A stretch of 38,773 nt of DNA. It comes from Thiorhodococcus drewsii AZ1 (GTDB lineage Bacteria > Pseudomonadota > Gammaproteobacteria > Chromatiales > Chromatiaceae). Below the pieces are notes generated by a model. That model did not search any database. It was not told where the DNA came from and saw nothing but the letters and a program-made list of their open reading frames with translations. The DNA lies in the NCBI RefSeq assembly GCF_000224065.1, contig NZ_AFWT01000045.1, forward strand, positions 1-38,773, read 5' to 3'. Positions 7,798-15,785 of this stretch are shown here, piece by piece. The stretch's first letter is position 1; each line of letters begins with the position of its first letter. A program made the translations under genes and the position numbers.

Positions 7798-8727
7798 ATG
7801 AGCTCGTCCAAATCCGCTTCAGCCACGCTTCCCGCCTGCCGGCTGGCCGCCAGTCTGCAGATGCTGGTCGACAACGGCCTGGATCCCGCCACCTGGCAGG
7901 TCCTGGTCGACTCCATCTTCCCCACGGCCAAGACGGTCGAAGGGGTGCTGTTGGCCGTGCGCTACTGCCAGGCGCGCGGACTCGACATCATGAAACGTCC
8001 GGTGCATATCGTGCCCATGTGGAATCGCAGTCTCGGACGCGAGGTCGAGACCGTCTGGCCCGGCATCGCCGAGGTCCAGACCACTGCCGCGCGCACCGGC
8101 CAATGGGCCGGCATGGATCCGGCACGCTTCGGACCCGAGCTGACCCAGACCTTCAGCGGTCGCATCAAGACCGACGACGGCTGGCAGGAACAGCAGGTCA
8201 GCGTGACCTTTCCCAGCTGGTGCGAGGTCACCGTCTACCGCCTGCTCGGCGGTGAACGCTGTCCCTTCACCGAGACCGTGTTCTGGGAGGAAACCTACGC
8301 CCGTCAGGGCGGGGGCGAGCTGCCGACAGCCATGTGGATCAAGCGTCCGCGCGGTCAGCTGCTCAAATGCGCCAAGGCCGCCAGCCTGCGTGCCGCCTTT
8401 CCGGAGGAGGCCGGCTATACCGCCGAGGAGATGGCCGGACGCAACCTGGAGGTCGAACTGGATCCGGCCACGCTGATGCGGATCGAGGCCGGCGATGTCG
8501 GCGGGCCCGCATCCGCAGAGGGCGCCGATCCCGTGCCGCCACCCAACCTGGACGAGGCGACCCAGTCCCAGATCGAGGGCCTGATCCAGCGCGCCGCCCG
8601 CAGTCGTGCCTGGGCCTCGGCCCACGACTACTTCAAGGGGCGCTTCAAGGGCGAGGTGCTCGTCTATGCCCTGGCCGAGCTGGCCCGCGCCGAACAGCAG
8701 GAACGCCGGACGGCCCAGGCCGCCTGA
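7798..8727 (+). CDS. bet: Bet/RecT-family single-strand annealing protein
   Basis: 309 residues, close to the usual size of phage lambda Bet homologues. Family features are a conserved N-terminal core (GLDIMKRPVHIVPMWNRS), then VWPGIAEVQTTAARTGQWAGMD, and PTAMWIKRPRGQLLKCAKAASLRAAFPEEAGYTAEEM near residues 180-215, all characteristic of Bet proteins. Bet anneals complementary single strands after exonuclease resection. The next gene encodes a YqaJ exonuclease, so the two form a lambda-Red-like pair of the kind carried by SXT and IncA/C elements. The ATG is preceded by GGAGG. The C-terminal 90 residues are variable. Confidence 0.92.
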   Translation: MSSSKSASATLPACRLAASLQMLVDNGLDPATWQVLVDSIFPTAKTVEGVLLAVRYCQARGLDIMKRPVHIVPMWNRSLGREVETVWPGIAEVQTTAARTGQWAGMDPARFGPELTQTFSGRIKTDDGWQEQQVSVTFPSWCEVTVYRLLGGERCPFTETVFWEETYARQGGGELPTAMWIKRPRGQLLKCAKAASLRAAFPEEAGYTAEEMAGRNLEVELDPATLMRIEAGDVGGPASAEGADPVPPPNLDEATQSQIEGLIQRAARSRAWASAHDYFKGRFKGEVLVYALAELARAEQQERRTAQAA

Positions 8728-8809
8728 TCCCATCCACGACCATCCGGTCCACGCCCGGGGGACATCCATCCCCTGGGGCGGGTGTCCCCCCTTGCCTGGA
8801 GACATCCGC
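8728..8809 (+). promoter_or_regulatory. Repeated leader element 2 (before exonuclease)
   Basis: This 82-bp gap has the core cccGGGGG, spacer acatccat, CCCCTGGGGCGGGTGTCCCC, then GGAGACATCCGC and the ATG. It lacks the longer upstream half seen in leaders 1, 3 and 6. Confidence 0.7.
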
Positions 8810-9901
8810 ATGAAGATCGTCAACCTCTCACAACGCAGCCCCGAGTGGCTCGCCTGGCGTGCCCAGGGCGTCACCGCCTCCGAGGCAGCCGCCATCCTAG
8901 GGCGCTCGCCCTATCAGACGCCCTGGCGTCTCTGGGCCGAGAAGACCGGGCTCTGTGCGCCGCCCGATCTGTCGCAGAACCCCTTCGTCCAGCGCGGCAT
9001 CCAGTGCGAGGACCGCGCACGGCGCGGCTTCGAGGATCGGCACCAGACCTGGCTGCTGCCGGTGTGCGCCGAGTCCGAGCGCCATCCGGTCCTGCGCTGT
9101 TCCTTCGACGGCCTCACCGAGTCCGGCGAGCCCGTCGAGCTCAAGATCCCGGGGCAGAAGACCTGGGACGCCGTGGCCCGGGAGCAGCAGGAGAGCCTGG
9201 CCTACCGCCTTTACTGGGTGCAGGTGCAGTTCCAGTGCTACGTGGCCGAGGCGGAGCGCGGCTGGCTGGTGTTCGATCCGGTCCGCTCCGGTGTCCATCC
9301 GCTCGAGTTCGAGATCCTCCGCGATGCGGACTTCATCGAACGAGAGCTGATCCCGGCCTGTCTGCGCTTTGCCGAGATGATCGCCACCGGTCAGGCCCCC
9401 TTGCCGGATCCGGTCCGTGATCGGTACGTCCCTCAAGGGGACCAGCAGATCGCCTGGCAACGCCAGGCCCACGCCTGGCGCACCGCCGAGGCCGAGGGTC
9501 GGCGCTTGGAGGCCGCACTCAAGGGAGTCAAAGCGCGGCTGAGCGAGGCCCAGTCGGGTCTGGTCCAGCTGATGGGCGAGTACCTCCTGGCCGACCGGGA
9601 CGGGGTGCAGGTGCTGCGCTATCGCCAACGCGGCAGCGTCGACTACCCGGCCGTCCTCGAGGCGATCGCCCCGGATCTGGATCCCCAGGTCCTGGAGGCG
9701 CATCGACGCCCGAGCACGACGCGGGTCAAGGTGACCCTCGAGGCCCGGGCAGAGGAGGGCGCCGCGACCGAAGGGGCTCAGTCGGTTGAGGTCAACCCGA
9801 ATCCGGCTTCGTCCCCGCCCAAAGGCCGTCGGCGTCAGGGCGTCACGTCCGCCGCCGTGGGCAGCGCCCACGAGGCCGACATCGTCTTCGGCTATTTCTG
9901 A
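8810..9901 (+). CDS. exo: YqaJ-type viral recombinase / lambda-Exo-like exonuclease
   Basis: 363 residues; ATG at 8810 preceded by GGAG. Residues 1-210 form a YqaJ (lambda-exonuclease fold, PD-(D/E)XK) domain: QRSPEWLAWRAQGVTASEAAAILG at the N-terminus, RGIQCEDRAR (Glu67), CSFDGLTE (Asp100) and VELKIPG (Glu110, Lys112) supply the expected metal-binding residues. Q206-type helix VQVQFQCYVAEAERGWLVFDP follows. Residues 260-320 are probably coiled and the C-terminus is low complexity. It would resect double-stranded ends 5' to 3' for Bet to anneal. The frame is open further upstream inside bet, but the domain begins exactly at this ATG. Confidence 0.92.
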   Translation: MKIVNLSQRSPEWLAWRAQGVTASEAAAILGRSPYQTPWRLWAEKTGLCAPPDLSQNPFVQRGIQCEDRARRGFEDRHQTWLLPVCAESERHPVLRCSFDGLTESGEPVELKIPGQKTWDAVAREQQESLAYRLYWVQVQFQCYVAEAERGWLVFDPVRSGVHPLEFEILRDADFIERELIPACLRFAEMIATGQAPLPDPVRDRYVPQGDQQIAWQRQAHAWRTAEAEGRRLEAALKGVKARLSEAQSGLVQLMGEYLLADRDGVQVLRYRQRGSVDYPAVLEAIAPDLDPQVLEAHRRPSTTRVKVTLEARAEEGAATEGAQSVEVNPNPASSPPKGRRRQGVTSAAVGSAHEADIVFGYF

Positions 9902-9914
9902 GCGCCGACCAACA

Positions 9915-9943
9915 GGAGCGGGCCGCCGCGAGGCGCCCGCTCC
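9915..9943 (+). terminator. GC-rich hairpin after exonuclease gene
   Basis: ggagcggg (9915-9922) pairs with cccgctcc (9936-9943). There is no T-run after it, so it may be a processing or attenuation hairpin and not a classic terminator. Confidence 0.4.
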
Positions 9944-10020
9944 CTGCCGTCCAGGAGGTCTGTCCCTTGAGGATCCACGCGAGCCTCAACGGAGAGACTT
10001 TCCGTGGCTGTTCTTCGTGA

Positions 10021-10158
10021 ACGACCACTCCATCGCCGGCGCGGGCGATCCACAAGCAACGCGCGCATCACCGCCCGGATCCGATCCGGCATTCCACCAC
10101 CCCGAGGGGAGCTCCATCCCCGTGGGGACGGCGTCTCTCCCTCATCCGGAGACGACGC
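10021..10158 (+). promoter_or_regulatory. Repeated leader element 3 (before AAA+ gene)
   Basis: The upstream half has ggcgatccacaag and cgcgcatcacc, as in leaders 1 and 6. The core is CCCCGAGGGG, spacer agctccat, CCCCGTGGGG, then CGGCGTCTCTC and GGAGACGACGC before the ATG. The remaining part of the 257-bp gap (9944-10020) shows nothing recognisable. Confidence 0.7.
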
Positions 10159-11112
10159 ATGACCACACAACCGTTCAATGTCGCCCAGGCCTTCGGCGTC
10201 AATGCCCCCAAGGGGCTCAGCATCGAGGGCTTCGCGGATGCCGGTCATCCGCAGATCCCCCCGGCGACGCCCTATGTGTTTCGCCAGGGGCTCGCGGGGA
10301 TCATCGCCTTTCTGCGCGATCCCGTCGGCGATGCCTTCCTGCTCACCGGTCCGACCGGCAGCGGCAAGACCTCGCTCGTTTGTCAGGTCGCCAACCGGCT
10401 CAACTGGCCGGTCCAGTCCGTGACCTGTCACGGGCGCATGGAGCTGTCCGATCTGGTCGGGCAGTTCGTGCTCTGCGAGGGCTCGACCCGCTTCGTCCAC
10501 GGTCCCCTGGCCATGGCGCTGCGCGAGGGCCACATCCTGCTCCTCAACGAGATCGACCTCATGGACCCGGCCGAGCTCGCGGGACTCAACGACGTGATCG
10601 AGGGTCAGCCCCTGGTCATCCCCCAGAACGGCGGGGAGGTCATCCGGCCTCACCCCAAGTTCCGGGTCTTCGCCACCGGCAACTCGGCCGGGGCGGGCGA
10701 TACCACCGGGCTCTACCAAGGTGTGCTGCGTCAGAACCTGGCCTTTCTCGACCGCTTCCGGGTGCTGCAGGTCGGCTATCTGGAGCCCGAGATCGAGCTG
10801 GGGGTGCTGGAACGCGCCGTGCCCAGCCTGCCGAGCGAGGTCGGCACCAAGCTGATCGCGGTCGCCAACGAGGTCCGCCGCCTGTTCATGGGCGAGGCCG
10901 ATGCCGGGGCTGAACTGACGGTGACGCTCTCGACCCGCACCCTGGTGCGCTGGGCCCGCCTGGCGCTGACCTTTCGCGGCGCACCCCAGCCGATCCGCTT
11001 CGCCCTCGAGCAGGCGCTCACCGCCCGGGCCGATCCCGAGCAGCGCGAGGCCATCCATCGTATCGCCGCCGACGTGATGGGCGATCTATGGCTGGGTGGC
11101 ACCCCGGCCTGA
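10159..11112 (+). CDS. CobS/MoxR-type AAA+ ATPase
   Basis: 317 residues. Walker A GPTGSGKT at 64-71, Walker B ILLLNEID at 126-133, FATGNSAGAGD (sensor 1 region) near 172-182, and an FLDRFRVL arginine-finger segment near 195-203. This is the order of the MoxR/CbbQ/CobS clade. Such ATPases remodel a partner that carries a VWA domain; here the CobT-like VWA protein is two genes downstream, the pairing seen in CobS-CobT, NorQ-NorD and RavA-ViaA. Similar gene trios occur beside bet and exo in SXT-like elements. The substrate is unknown. No cobalamin gene is nearby, so cobalt chelation is unlikely. Confidence 0.9.
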   Translation: MTTQPFNVAQAFGVNAPKGLSIEGFADAGHPQIPPATPYVFRQGLAGIIAFLRDPVGDAFLLTGPTGSGKTSLVCQVANRLNWPVQSVTCHGRMELSDLVGQFVLCEGSTRFVHGPLAMALREGHILLLNEIDLMDPAELAGLNDVIEGQPLVIPQNGGEVIRPHPKFRVFATGNSAGAGDTTGLYQGVLRQNLAFLDRFRVLQVGYLEPEIELGVLERAVPSLPSEVGTKLIAVANEVRRLFMGEADAGAELTVTLSTRTLVRWARLALTFRGAPQPIRFALEQALTARADPEQREAIHRIAADVMGDLWLGGTPA

Positions 11113-11217
11113 GCGTTCCTTTCACGCCCTCCACCGAGGGCTTCAACCCACTGACCGCTGGGCGTCCGCGACGGCCCGGCCGGGCGGTGCGGGCGCCCTC
11201 AGGTCCGGAGACATCCG
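11113..11217 (+). promoter_or_regulatory. Repeated leader element 4, diverged (before DUF3150 gene)
   Basis: The 105-bp gap keeps the end GGAGACATCCG before the ATG and a palindromic ggcccggccgggc, but the CCCC/GGGG core is largely changed. It is the least certain member of the leader family. Confidence 0.4.
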
Positions 11218-12258
11218 ATGCATCAGACTCACACCGACACCAGCCCGGTCATCACCCTCACCGAGGCCATGACCCTGATCTCGCTTTCGGTCGCCATCTG
11301 GGGCGGGCGCAAGCGTCTCCGGCCCGAGGATCTCGGGCTCGGCGACCAGGCCATTCCCTCCGACGAACTGGTCCACTGGGGCTCCAAGCGCATCTGCAAT
11401 CCCGAAGCGCTGCGGGTCTTCCACACCCTCAAGGGCCAGGCCGAGCGGGCCTGTCTCAAGGTCGGGACTCGTTTTCTCGGGGGCTTTCTGGTCCCCAACG
11501 ATCAGGTCCCAGGGTTGAGCGCGGAGCTGGAGCGCTTCAAGGTCCGCTTCGAACAGGAGGTCCAGTCCTTTCTCGCCGGTTACGACCACGAGATCGCCGA
11601 CTGGATCGCGCGTCATCCGCACTGGGAGCGGCAGTTGCGCGAGGCGGTCGAGCCCGCGCAGCGGGTCGCCGGGCGCTTCGCCTTTCGCTACCGCCCCCTG
11701 GTCATCCGCCCCGCAGAGGATCATCCGGGCACCCTGGCCGAGGACGCCGCCGAGATCGGTGGCTCCATCTTCCACGAGATCGCGCAGATCGCGCGGGATC
11801 TGGAGAAGAGCCTGGTCGGCCAGACGCAGATGAGCCAGCGGGCACTCGGCACCTTGCGCCGGGTGCGCGACAAGCTGGCGGTGCTGTCCTTCGTCGATCC
11901 GCGCATTCCACCGGTGCTCGAGCCCCTGGAGGACTTCCTGCACCGGGTCCCGCGTTCGGGTCCCATCACCGGAGAGCTGTTTCGCGAGGGCTTCGGGCTA
12001 TGGCTGCTGCTCAGCGACGAGGATCGTCTGGCGCGGCACGGGGCCGGGATTCTGGCCGGCGAGGCCGAGGACAGCTCCGCCGATCAGGAGGACACCACAA
12101 CCGCGGAGGAGGGCGGTACATCCGAGCTCGAGGTCTTCGCCATTCCGGGACCCGATCCCGAAGTGATGCCGGCTCCACCGCTGGACCGGCACCTGCCCGA
12201 GGGCATGCCGGTTCCCCCTGAGTCCCATGAACGGCTCGAGGAGGACTGCTTCTTCTGA
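11218..12258 (+). CDS. DUF3150 protein
   Basis: 346 residues; ATG at 11218 with GGAGAC upstream. I recognise it as DUF3150 from position and sequence: an N-terminal segment LISLSVAIWGGRKRLRPEDLGL with a conserved hydrophobic/basic pattern, then LKGQAERACLKVGTRFLGGFLVP, a long helical middle, and a variable acidic tail after residue 290. The gene sits between the AAA+ ATPase and the VWA protein in this and related elements, so it probably works with them. The biochemical role is not known. No membrane segment or catalytic motif is visible. It has been annotated elsewhere simply as a hypothetical protein. Confidence 0.8.
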   Translation: MHQTHTDTSPVITLTEAMTLISLSVAIWGGRKRLRPEDLGLGDQAIPSDELVHWGSKRICNPEALRVFHTLKGQAERACLKVGTRFLGGFLVPNDQVPGLSAELERFKVRFEQEVQSFLAGYDHEIADWIARHPHWERQLREAVEPAQRVAGRFAFRYRPLVIRPAEDHPGTLAEDAAEIGGSIFHEIAQIARDLEKSLVGQTQMSQRALGTLRRVRDKLAVLSFVDPRIPPVLEPLEDFLHRVPRSGPITGELFREGFGLWLLLSDEDRLARHGAGILAGEAEDSSADQEDTTTAEEGGTSELEVFAIPGPDPEVMPAPPLDRHLPEGMPVPPESHERLEEDCFF

Positions 12259-12378
12259 CCATCCACCGGCCCGTCAGGGGCCATTCAACCCGGGCCGATC
12301 CTCGGATCGGCCCTTTCCCCACCGGGGCACGTCTCGCCCCGCTGGGGCGAGTGTGCCTCCCCAGACTGGAGCCACACC
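12259..12378 (+). promoter_or_regulatory. Repeated leader element 5 (before CobT-like gene)
   Basis: The core is CCCCACCGGGG, spacer cacgtctcg, CCCCGCTGGGG, then CGAGTGTGCCTCCCC and GGAGCCACACC before the ATG. It follows a strong hairpin (12292-12313). Confidence 0.65.
12292..12316 (+). terminator. Terminator-like hairpin in leader 5
   Basis: gggccgatcc (12292-12301) pairs perfectly with ggatcggccc (12304-12313), followed by TTT. A 10-bp GC-rich stem and a short T tract suit an intrinsic attenuator upstream of the CobT-like gene. Confidence 0.5.
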
Positions 12379-14136
12379 ATGCACAGCACCACGCTCAAGC
12401 ACGCCATGCCGATCGTCGCCACCGCCCTGGGACGCCGGTTCGGCGTACAGGTCCGGGTCGGCGGCGATCAGGCCGCAACCGACGGACAGACCATCTGGCT
12501 GCCGGATCTGCCGGCGGATTCCCGGCTGCGCCCGGTCGCCTGGGGGCTGCTGGCCCACGAGGCGAGCCATGTCCGTCATACCGACATGGCGATCTTTCAG
12601 GCCGTGGCCCGGGAATCGCCGCTGCGCCGCCACCTGCTGAACCTGCTCGAGGACATCCGCATCGAGCTGGCCATCCGCCGCGACTATCCCGGCACCGAGT
12701 CCAGTCTGGCGCGGGTGATCGAATGGATGCTGGCGGAGGGGCATCTGGATCCGCCCGATCCCAGCGACCATCCGGCCCGCATCCTCACAGCGTCGCTGCT
12801 GCTGATCCTGCGCCATCGGGTGCTGGGGCAGCAGGCGCTCACCCAAGCGGCCCAGGAGTCCGAGCGGGTGCTGCGTCAGACCCTTCCCGCCGCGCGCGTG
12901 CATCGGCTCCTGGGCCTGCCGACCGAGGTGCGGGGATTAGGCTCGACGGCCGAGGCGGCGAGCCTGGCCGAGCGGATCCAGCAACTGCTGGAACCGGATA
13001 GGACCGCGTCTCAACCCGAGGCGGCAGAGCGGCCGGCAAGCTCAGACCCTGAAGCAGGCGCCGCGAATACCGAAACTGAGGCGGGTGAATGCCCGGCGCA
13101 TCCCAGTCCTGATCAAGCATCCGGCGAGGTCGGTGATGGGGCGTCTGACACCGAAGCCCGCGCGTCGTCGCAGACCGAGGCAGAGGCAGACCCAGAGGGG
13201 CCAGCGGCGAACGCCGGATCTATTGCAGCGGATGCGAACCACTCGGACTCGGACGATCTCCTCCAGCGTGTCATCGGTGCCGGCGAGGGCGATCTGGGCG
13301 ACGACCTGTTCGCCAGCGTGCGCCAGGTCCTGGCCACCGAGTCGGGAGCGGGCGGCGCGAGGCCGTCCAGACTCCCGATCCCGGAGGATCCCCCCTGTCA
13401 TCGGCCGTTCGGAGAGGACCTCCTGCGGCAGGTGGACGGCACCTCGCGGGTGCTGGTCGCCCGGCTCCTGGGGCTGGTGCAGTCGAGCCGGATGGACCGC
13501 CCCCATGCGGTCTGTCGCGGTCGGCGGTTGGTTCCGGCACGGCTGCATCGGGCTGGGGTCGGGGATGCCCGGCTGTTCGTCCGGCGTCGCTCACGGATCG
13601 CCCCAAACACGGCCTTCCATCTGCTGGTGGACCTGTCGGGCTCGATGAACAACCCGACCCCGTCGGGACAGCGGGCCTTCCGCGTGGCCCTGGAATCGGC
13701 CCTGGCGGTCGCCTTGGCCCTGGAGCGCATTCCCGGCGTCACGGTGGCGGTCAGCGCCTTTCCGGGGCTCGGGGGCGACACTGGGCGGATCACCCGGCTG
13801 GTCCAGCACGGACAGTCGGTCCGTCAGCGTGCCGGGGCCTTCCAGCAAGGGCCGCGCGGCGGTACGCCGCTCGCCCAGGCGCTCTGGTTCGCCGCGGCGG
13901 ATCTGACCCTGCGATCCGAGCCCCGGCGACTCATCCTGGTGATGACCGACGGGGTGCCCAACGACTGGGCCACCGCCGTCGAGATCCTCGGCCTCTGCGA
14001 GGCTGGCGGGATCGAGCCGGTCGGGATCGGCATCGGCTGCGATGTCTCGACGCTGTTCTCTGTCGGGACGCGTGTGGAGGAGGCCGGGGCGCTGAAGCAG
14101 ACGCTGTTCGGCCTGGCCGAGCGGCTGCTGGTCTGA
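12379..14136 (+). CDS. CobT-like VWA-domain protein
   Basis: 585 residues. The N-terminal part has LLAHEASHVRHTD at 58-69, a zinc-binding HExxH-like motif (H60-E-A-S-H64) typical of this family, followed by LNLLEDIRIE. A long acidic, low-complexity linker (residues about 215-300) is rich in Glu, Ala and Ser. The C-terminal VWA domain shows the MIDAS motif DLSGSMNN near 418, a later Thr (GGTPLAQAL) and MTDGVPNDW near 520. It is the expected adaptor for the CobS/MoxR ATPase two genes upstream. Whether the HExxH site is catalytic is unknown. Confidence 0.88.
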   Translation: MHSTTLKHAMPIVATALGRRFGVQVRVGGDQAATDGQTIWLPDLPADSRLRPVAWGLLAHEASHVRHTDMAIFQAVARESPLRRHLLNLLEDIRIELAIRRDYPGTESSLARVIEWMLAEGHLDPPDPSDHPARILTASLLLILRHRVLGQQALTQAAQESERVLRQTLPAARVHRLLGLPTEVRGLGSTAEAASLAERIQQLLEPDRTASQPEAAERPASSDPEAGAANTETEAGECPAHPSPDQASGEVGDGASDTEARASSQTEAEADPEGPAANAGSIAADANHSDSDDLLQRVIGAGEGDLGDDLFASVRQVLATESGAGGARPSRLPIPEDPPCHRPFGEDLLRQVDGTSRVLVARLLGLVQSSRMDRPHAVCRGRRLVPARLHRAGVGDARLFVRRRSRIAPNTAFHLLVDLSGSMNNPTPSGQRAFRVALESALAVALALERIPGVTVAVSAFPGLGGDTGRITRLVQHGQSVRQRAGAFQQGPRGGTPLAQALWFAAADLTLRSEPRRLILVMTDGVPNDWATAVEILGLCEAGGIEPVGIGIGCDVSTLFSVGTRVEEAGALKQTLFGLAERLLV

Positions 14137-14190
14137 GGCCGCGACGAGGGCCGATTTCAAACCATCCATTCCGGTGCACACCGGATTCAC

Positions 14191-14230
14191 GCCTGGGGCG
14201 GTCCTTTCTCCGGAAAGGACCGCCCCAGGC
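14191..14230 (+). terminator. Perfect 18-bp hairpin after CobT-like gene
   Basis: The left arm 14191-14208 (gcctggggcggtcctttc) is perfectly complementary to the right arm 14213-14230, with a 4-nt loop. There is no T run, so transcription arrest is possible but RNA processing or a regulatory role is equally plausible. A smaller hairpin (ccggt/accgg) sits just before it at 14171-14184. Confidence 0.6.
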
Positions 14231-14274
14231 TCCTGGACTTTCCCTACAGATTTCTGTCGGCGCCCTCGTGGGTG

Positions 14275-14410
14275 CCACCCATCGCCGGCGGAGGCGATTC
14301 ATCAAGCGTCCGCGCACCACCGGCCGGTCATCCCGGCTGTCCACCACCCACTGGGGAGCGTTCCGACTCCCTTGGGGCGGCGCGTCTTCCCCCTGTCTCA
14401 GGAGAAGAGT
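14275..14410 (+). promoter_or_regulatory. Repeated leader element 6 (before radC)
   Basis: The upstream half has ggcgattcatcaag and cgcgcaccacc; the core is CTGGGG, 12-nt spacer, CCCTTGGGG, then CGGCGCGTCTTCCCC; GGAGA lies 6 nt before the ATG at 14411. The layout is the same as in leaders 1 and 3. Confidence 0.65.
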
Positions 14411-14926
14411 ATGTCCACCCCATCCAGCCAGGGTGCGTTGCGCCTCGTCTCGCGGGGAAGCATCGCGATCGACCGCGTCCGCGCCGAAGAGGACCGTCTC
14501 ATCCATCAGGCGATGGGAATCCTGGAACGGCGCATGCGGCGCGTCCAGGATCCGCAGGCCCTGACCGCACCGGCCCTGGCGCATCGGTATCTGCAGCTGC
14601 GTCTCGGGACCCGTGAGCATGAGGTCTTCGGGGCCATTTGGCTCGACCAACGGCATCGGGTGCTTGGGATCGAGGAGCTGTTCCGTGGCACCATCGACGG
14701 GGCCAGCGTGCATCCCCGTGAGGTCGTCAAGCAGGCGTTACGCATCAATGCTGCGGCCTGCATCCTGTTCCACAATCATCCCAGCGGTCTCAGTGAGCCC
14801 AGCTCGAGCGATCGGGCTATCACCGGCCGGCTGAAAGATGCCCTGGCACTCATGGGCGTTCGCCTGCTCGATCACCTGATCGTCGGCGAAGACTGTCTGT
14901 CGATGGCCGAGCATGGATTGCTCTGA
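14411..14926 (+). CDS. radC: RadC-type JAMM domain protein
   Basis: 171 residues; the frame extends upstream but GGAGA precedes this ATG and the leader ends here. The JAB/MPN+ metalloprotease-fold motif is complete: a Glu in the LRLGTREHEVFG strand, H121-N-H123-P-S-G and D134 in SSSDRAIT. The usual N-terminal helix-hairpin-helix of chromosomal RadC is absent, as in the short versions on SXT-like elements, plasmids and prophages. The activity of these proteins is not established in general; mobile-element copies are thought to help recombination or anti-defence. It is the last gene of the plus-strand recombination module and converges with the ParA-like gene. Confidence 0.88.
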   Translation: MSTPSSQGALRLVSRGSIAIDRVRAEEDRLIHQAMGILERRMRRVQDPQALTAPALAHRYLQLRLGTREHEVFGAIWLDQRHRVLGIEELFRGTIDGASVHPREVVKQALRINAAACILFHNHPSGLSEPSSSDRAITGRLKDALALMGVRLLDHLIVGEDCLSMAEHGLL

Positions 14927-14947
14927 ATCGAGGCGCGCCTGTGCATG

Positions 14948-14973
14948 ACACCCCCGATCCCAACCAGGGGTGT
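14948..14973. terminator. Hairpin between convergent genes
   Basis: acacccc (14948-14954) pairs with ggggtgt (14967-14973) between the convergent radC and ParA-like genes. It could serve both strands. No T run. Confidence 0.4.
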
Positions 14974-15005
14974 TCGTGCCAGGCGTCTGCCGTTGCATGC
15001 GCCGT

Positions 15006-15737
15006 TTATGCCTGTCCAGGATCGGAAAAGACACGATCCAGCTGTGCCCACAATTCCTGCTTGACCTTGCGCAGGCGCATGCGAGGCATGAGCCCCAGCG
15101 TCGCGATGGCCTCGTCGAAGGTCCAGCGCTGCTTGAGCATCTGCTCGATGTCCTGGCCGAAGGTGTGGCTGGTGTAGCGGTGCAGGGTCACCCAGCCGAT
15201 CACGCGTGCAGCGTGCAGCTCGAACAGACCCAGCGCATGGATCGGCCGCTGATGATGCTCCAGCGCTCCCAGATGGCCATTGAGCCAGACCAGGGTCGGC
15301 ACCCGCGTCTGCTCCAGGATCAGCTTGGTGCTGCGCAGGGTCTCCAGGGTATCGGCGCCGCCGGCGATCACCGAGTTGATGACCACCCGCACCCCCAGTC
15401 CCTCCAGCACCGCGAAGAGATCGTTCTCGATCGCATAGGCCATGAAGGGCTGAAACCCATTGCTGCCGACATCGACGACGAAGGGGGTCGCCGACTCGGC
15501 TGAGGACAGGCGTTCGACCAGCTGATCGAAGGCGCGCGGATTGACCACATGCTCCTCGGCGAGCTGGAGATAATCGCACTTGAGCGGCTCATAGCGCAGC
15601 AGGGTCGGATTGGTGGCATCGGTATCGATGCAGCGCACCGGCTGGCCCGATTCGAGCAGATACTGGGCGAGGATGGAGGAGACATAGCTCTTCCCGACCC
15701 CGCCCTTGGCTTGCAGCGTGATGTAGAGGATCGACAT
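15006..15737 (-). CDS. ParA-superfamily ATPase, TraL/StbB-like
   Basis: 243 residues; ATG 15737 with AAGGAG 7 nt upstream. The deviant Walker A QAKGGVGKS (Lys11, Lys16) and CIDTDATNPTLL mark a ParA/MinD ATPase. The remaining pattern (VVNPRAFDQLVERL, VVDVGSNGFQPFMAYAIEND, TLVWLNGHLGALEHH) follows the TraL/StbB branch used by IncP, IncN and IncW plasmids. In those plasmids it works with a small DNA-binding partner on plasmid positioning or conjugation. That partner is here the gene 48 bp upstream. The role (segregation or relaxosome support) is inferred from the family. Confidence 0.82.
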   Translation of the reverse strand: MSILYITLQAKGGVGKSYVSSILAQYLLESGQPVRCIDTDATNPTLLRYEPLKCDYLQLAEEHVVNPRAFDQLVERLSSAESATPFVVDVGSNGFQPFMAYAIENDLFAVLEGLGVRVVINSVIAGGADTLETLRSTKLILEQTRVPTLVWLNGHLGALEHHQRPIHALGLFELHAARVIGWVTLHRYTSHTFGQDIEQMLKQRWTFDEAIATLGLMPRMRLRKVKQELWAQLDRVFSDPGQA

Positions 15738-15785
15738 GGTGGGTCTCCTTGATGGGGGGCAATGAAGCAGGATGCGATGCCGGGG

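Noticed and set aside
7798-9901. Prophage, based on bet and exonuclease
   Set aside because: No structural or lysis phage genes occur; the neighbours are conjugative. The GH104 domain is part of TraG.
10159-14136. Cobalamin (cobaltochelatase) genes
   Set aside because: CobS and CobT names reflect fold only. There is no CobN and no other corrin gene, and the context is a mobile element.
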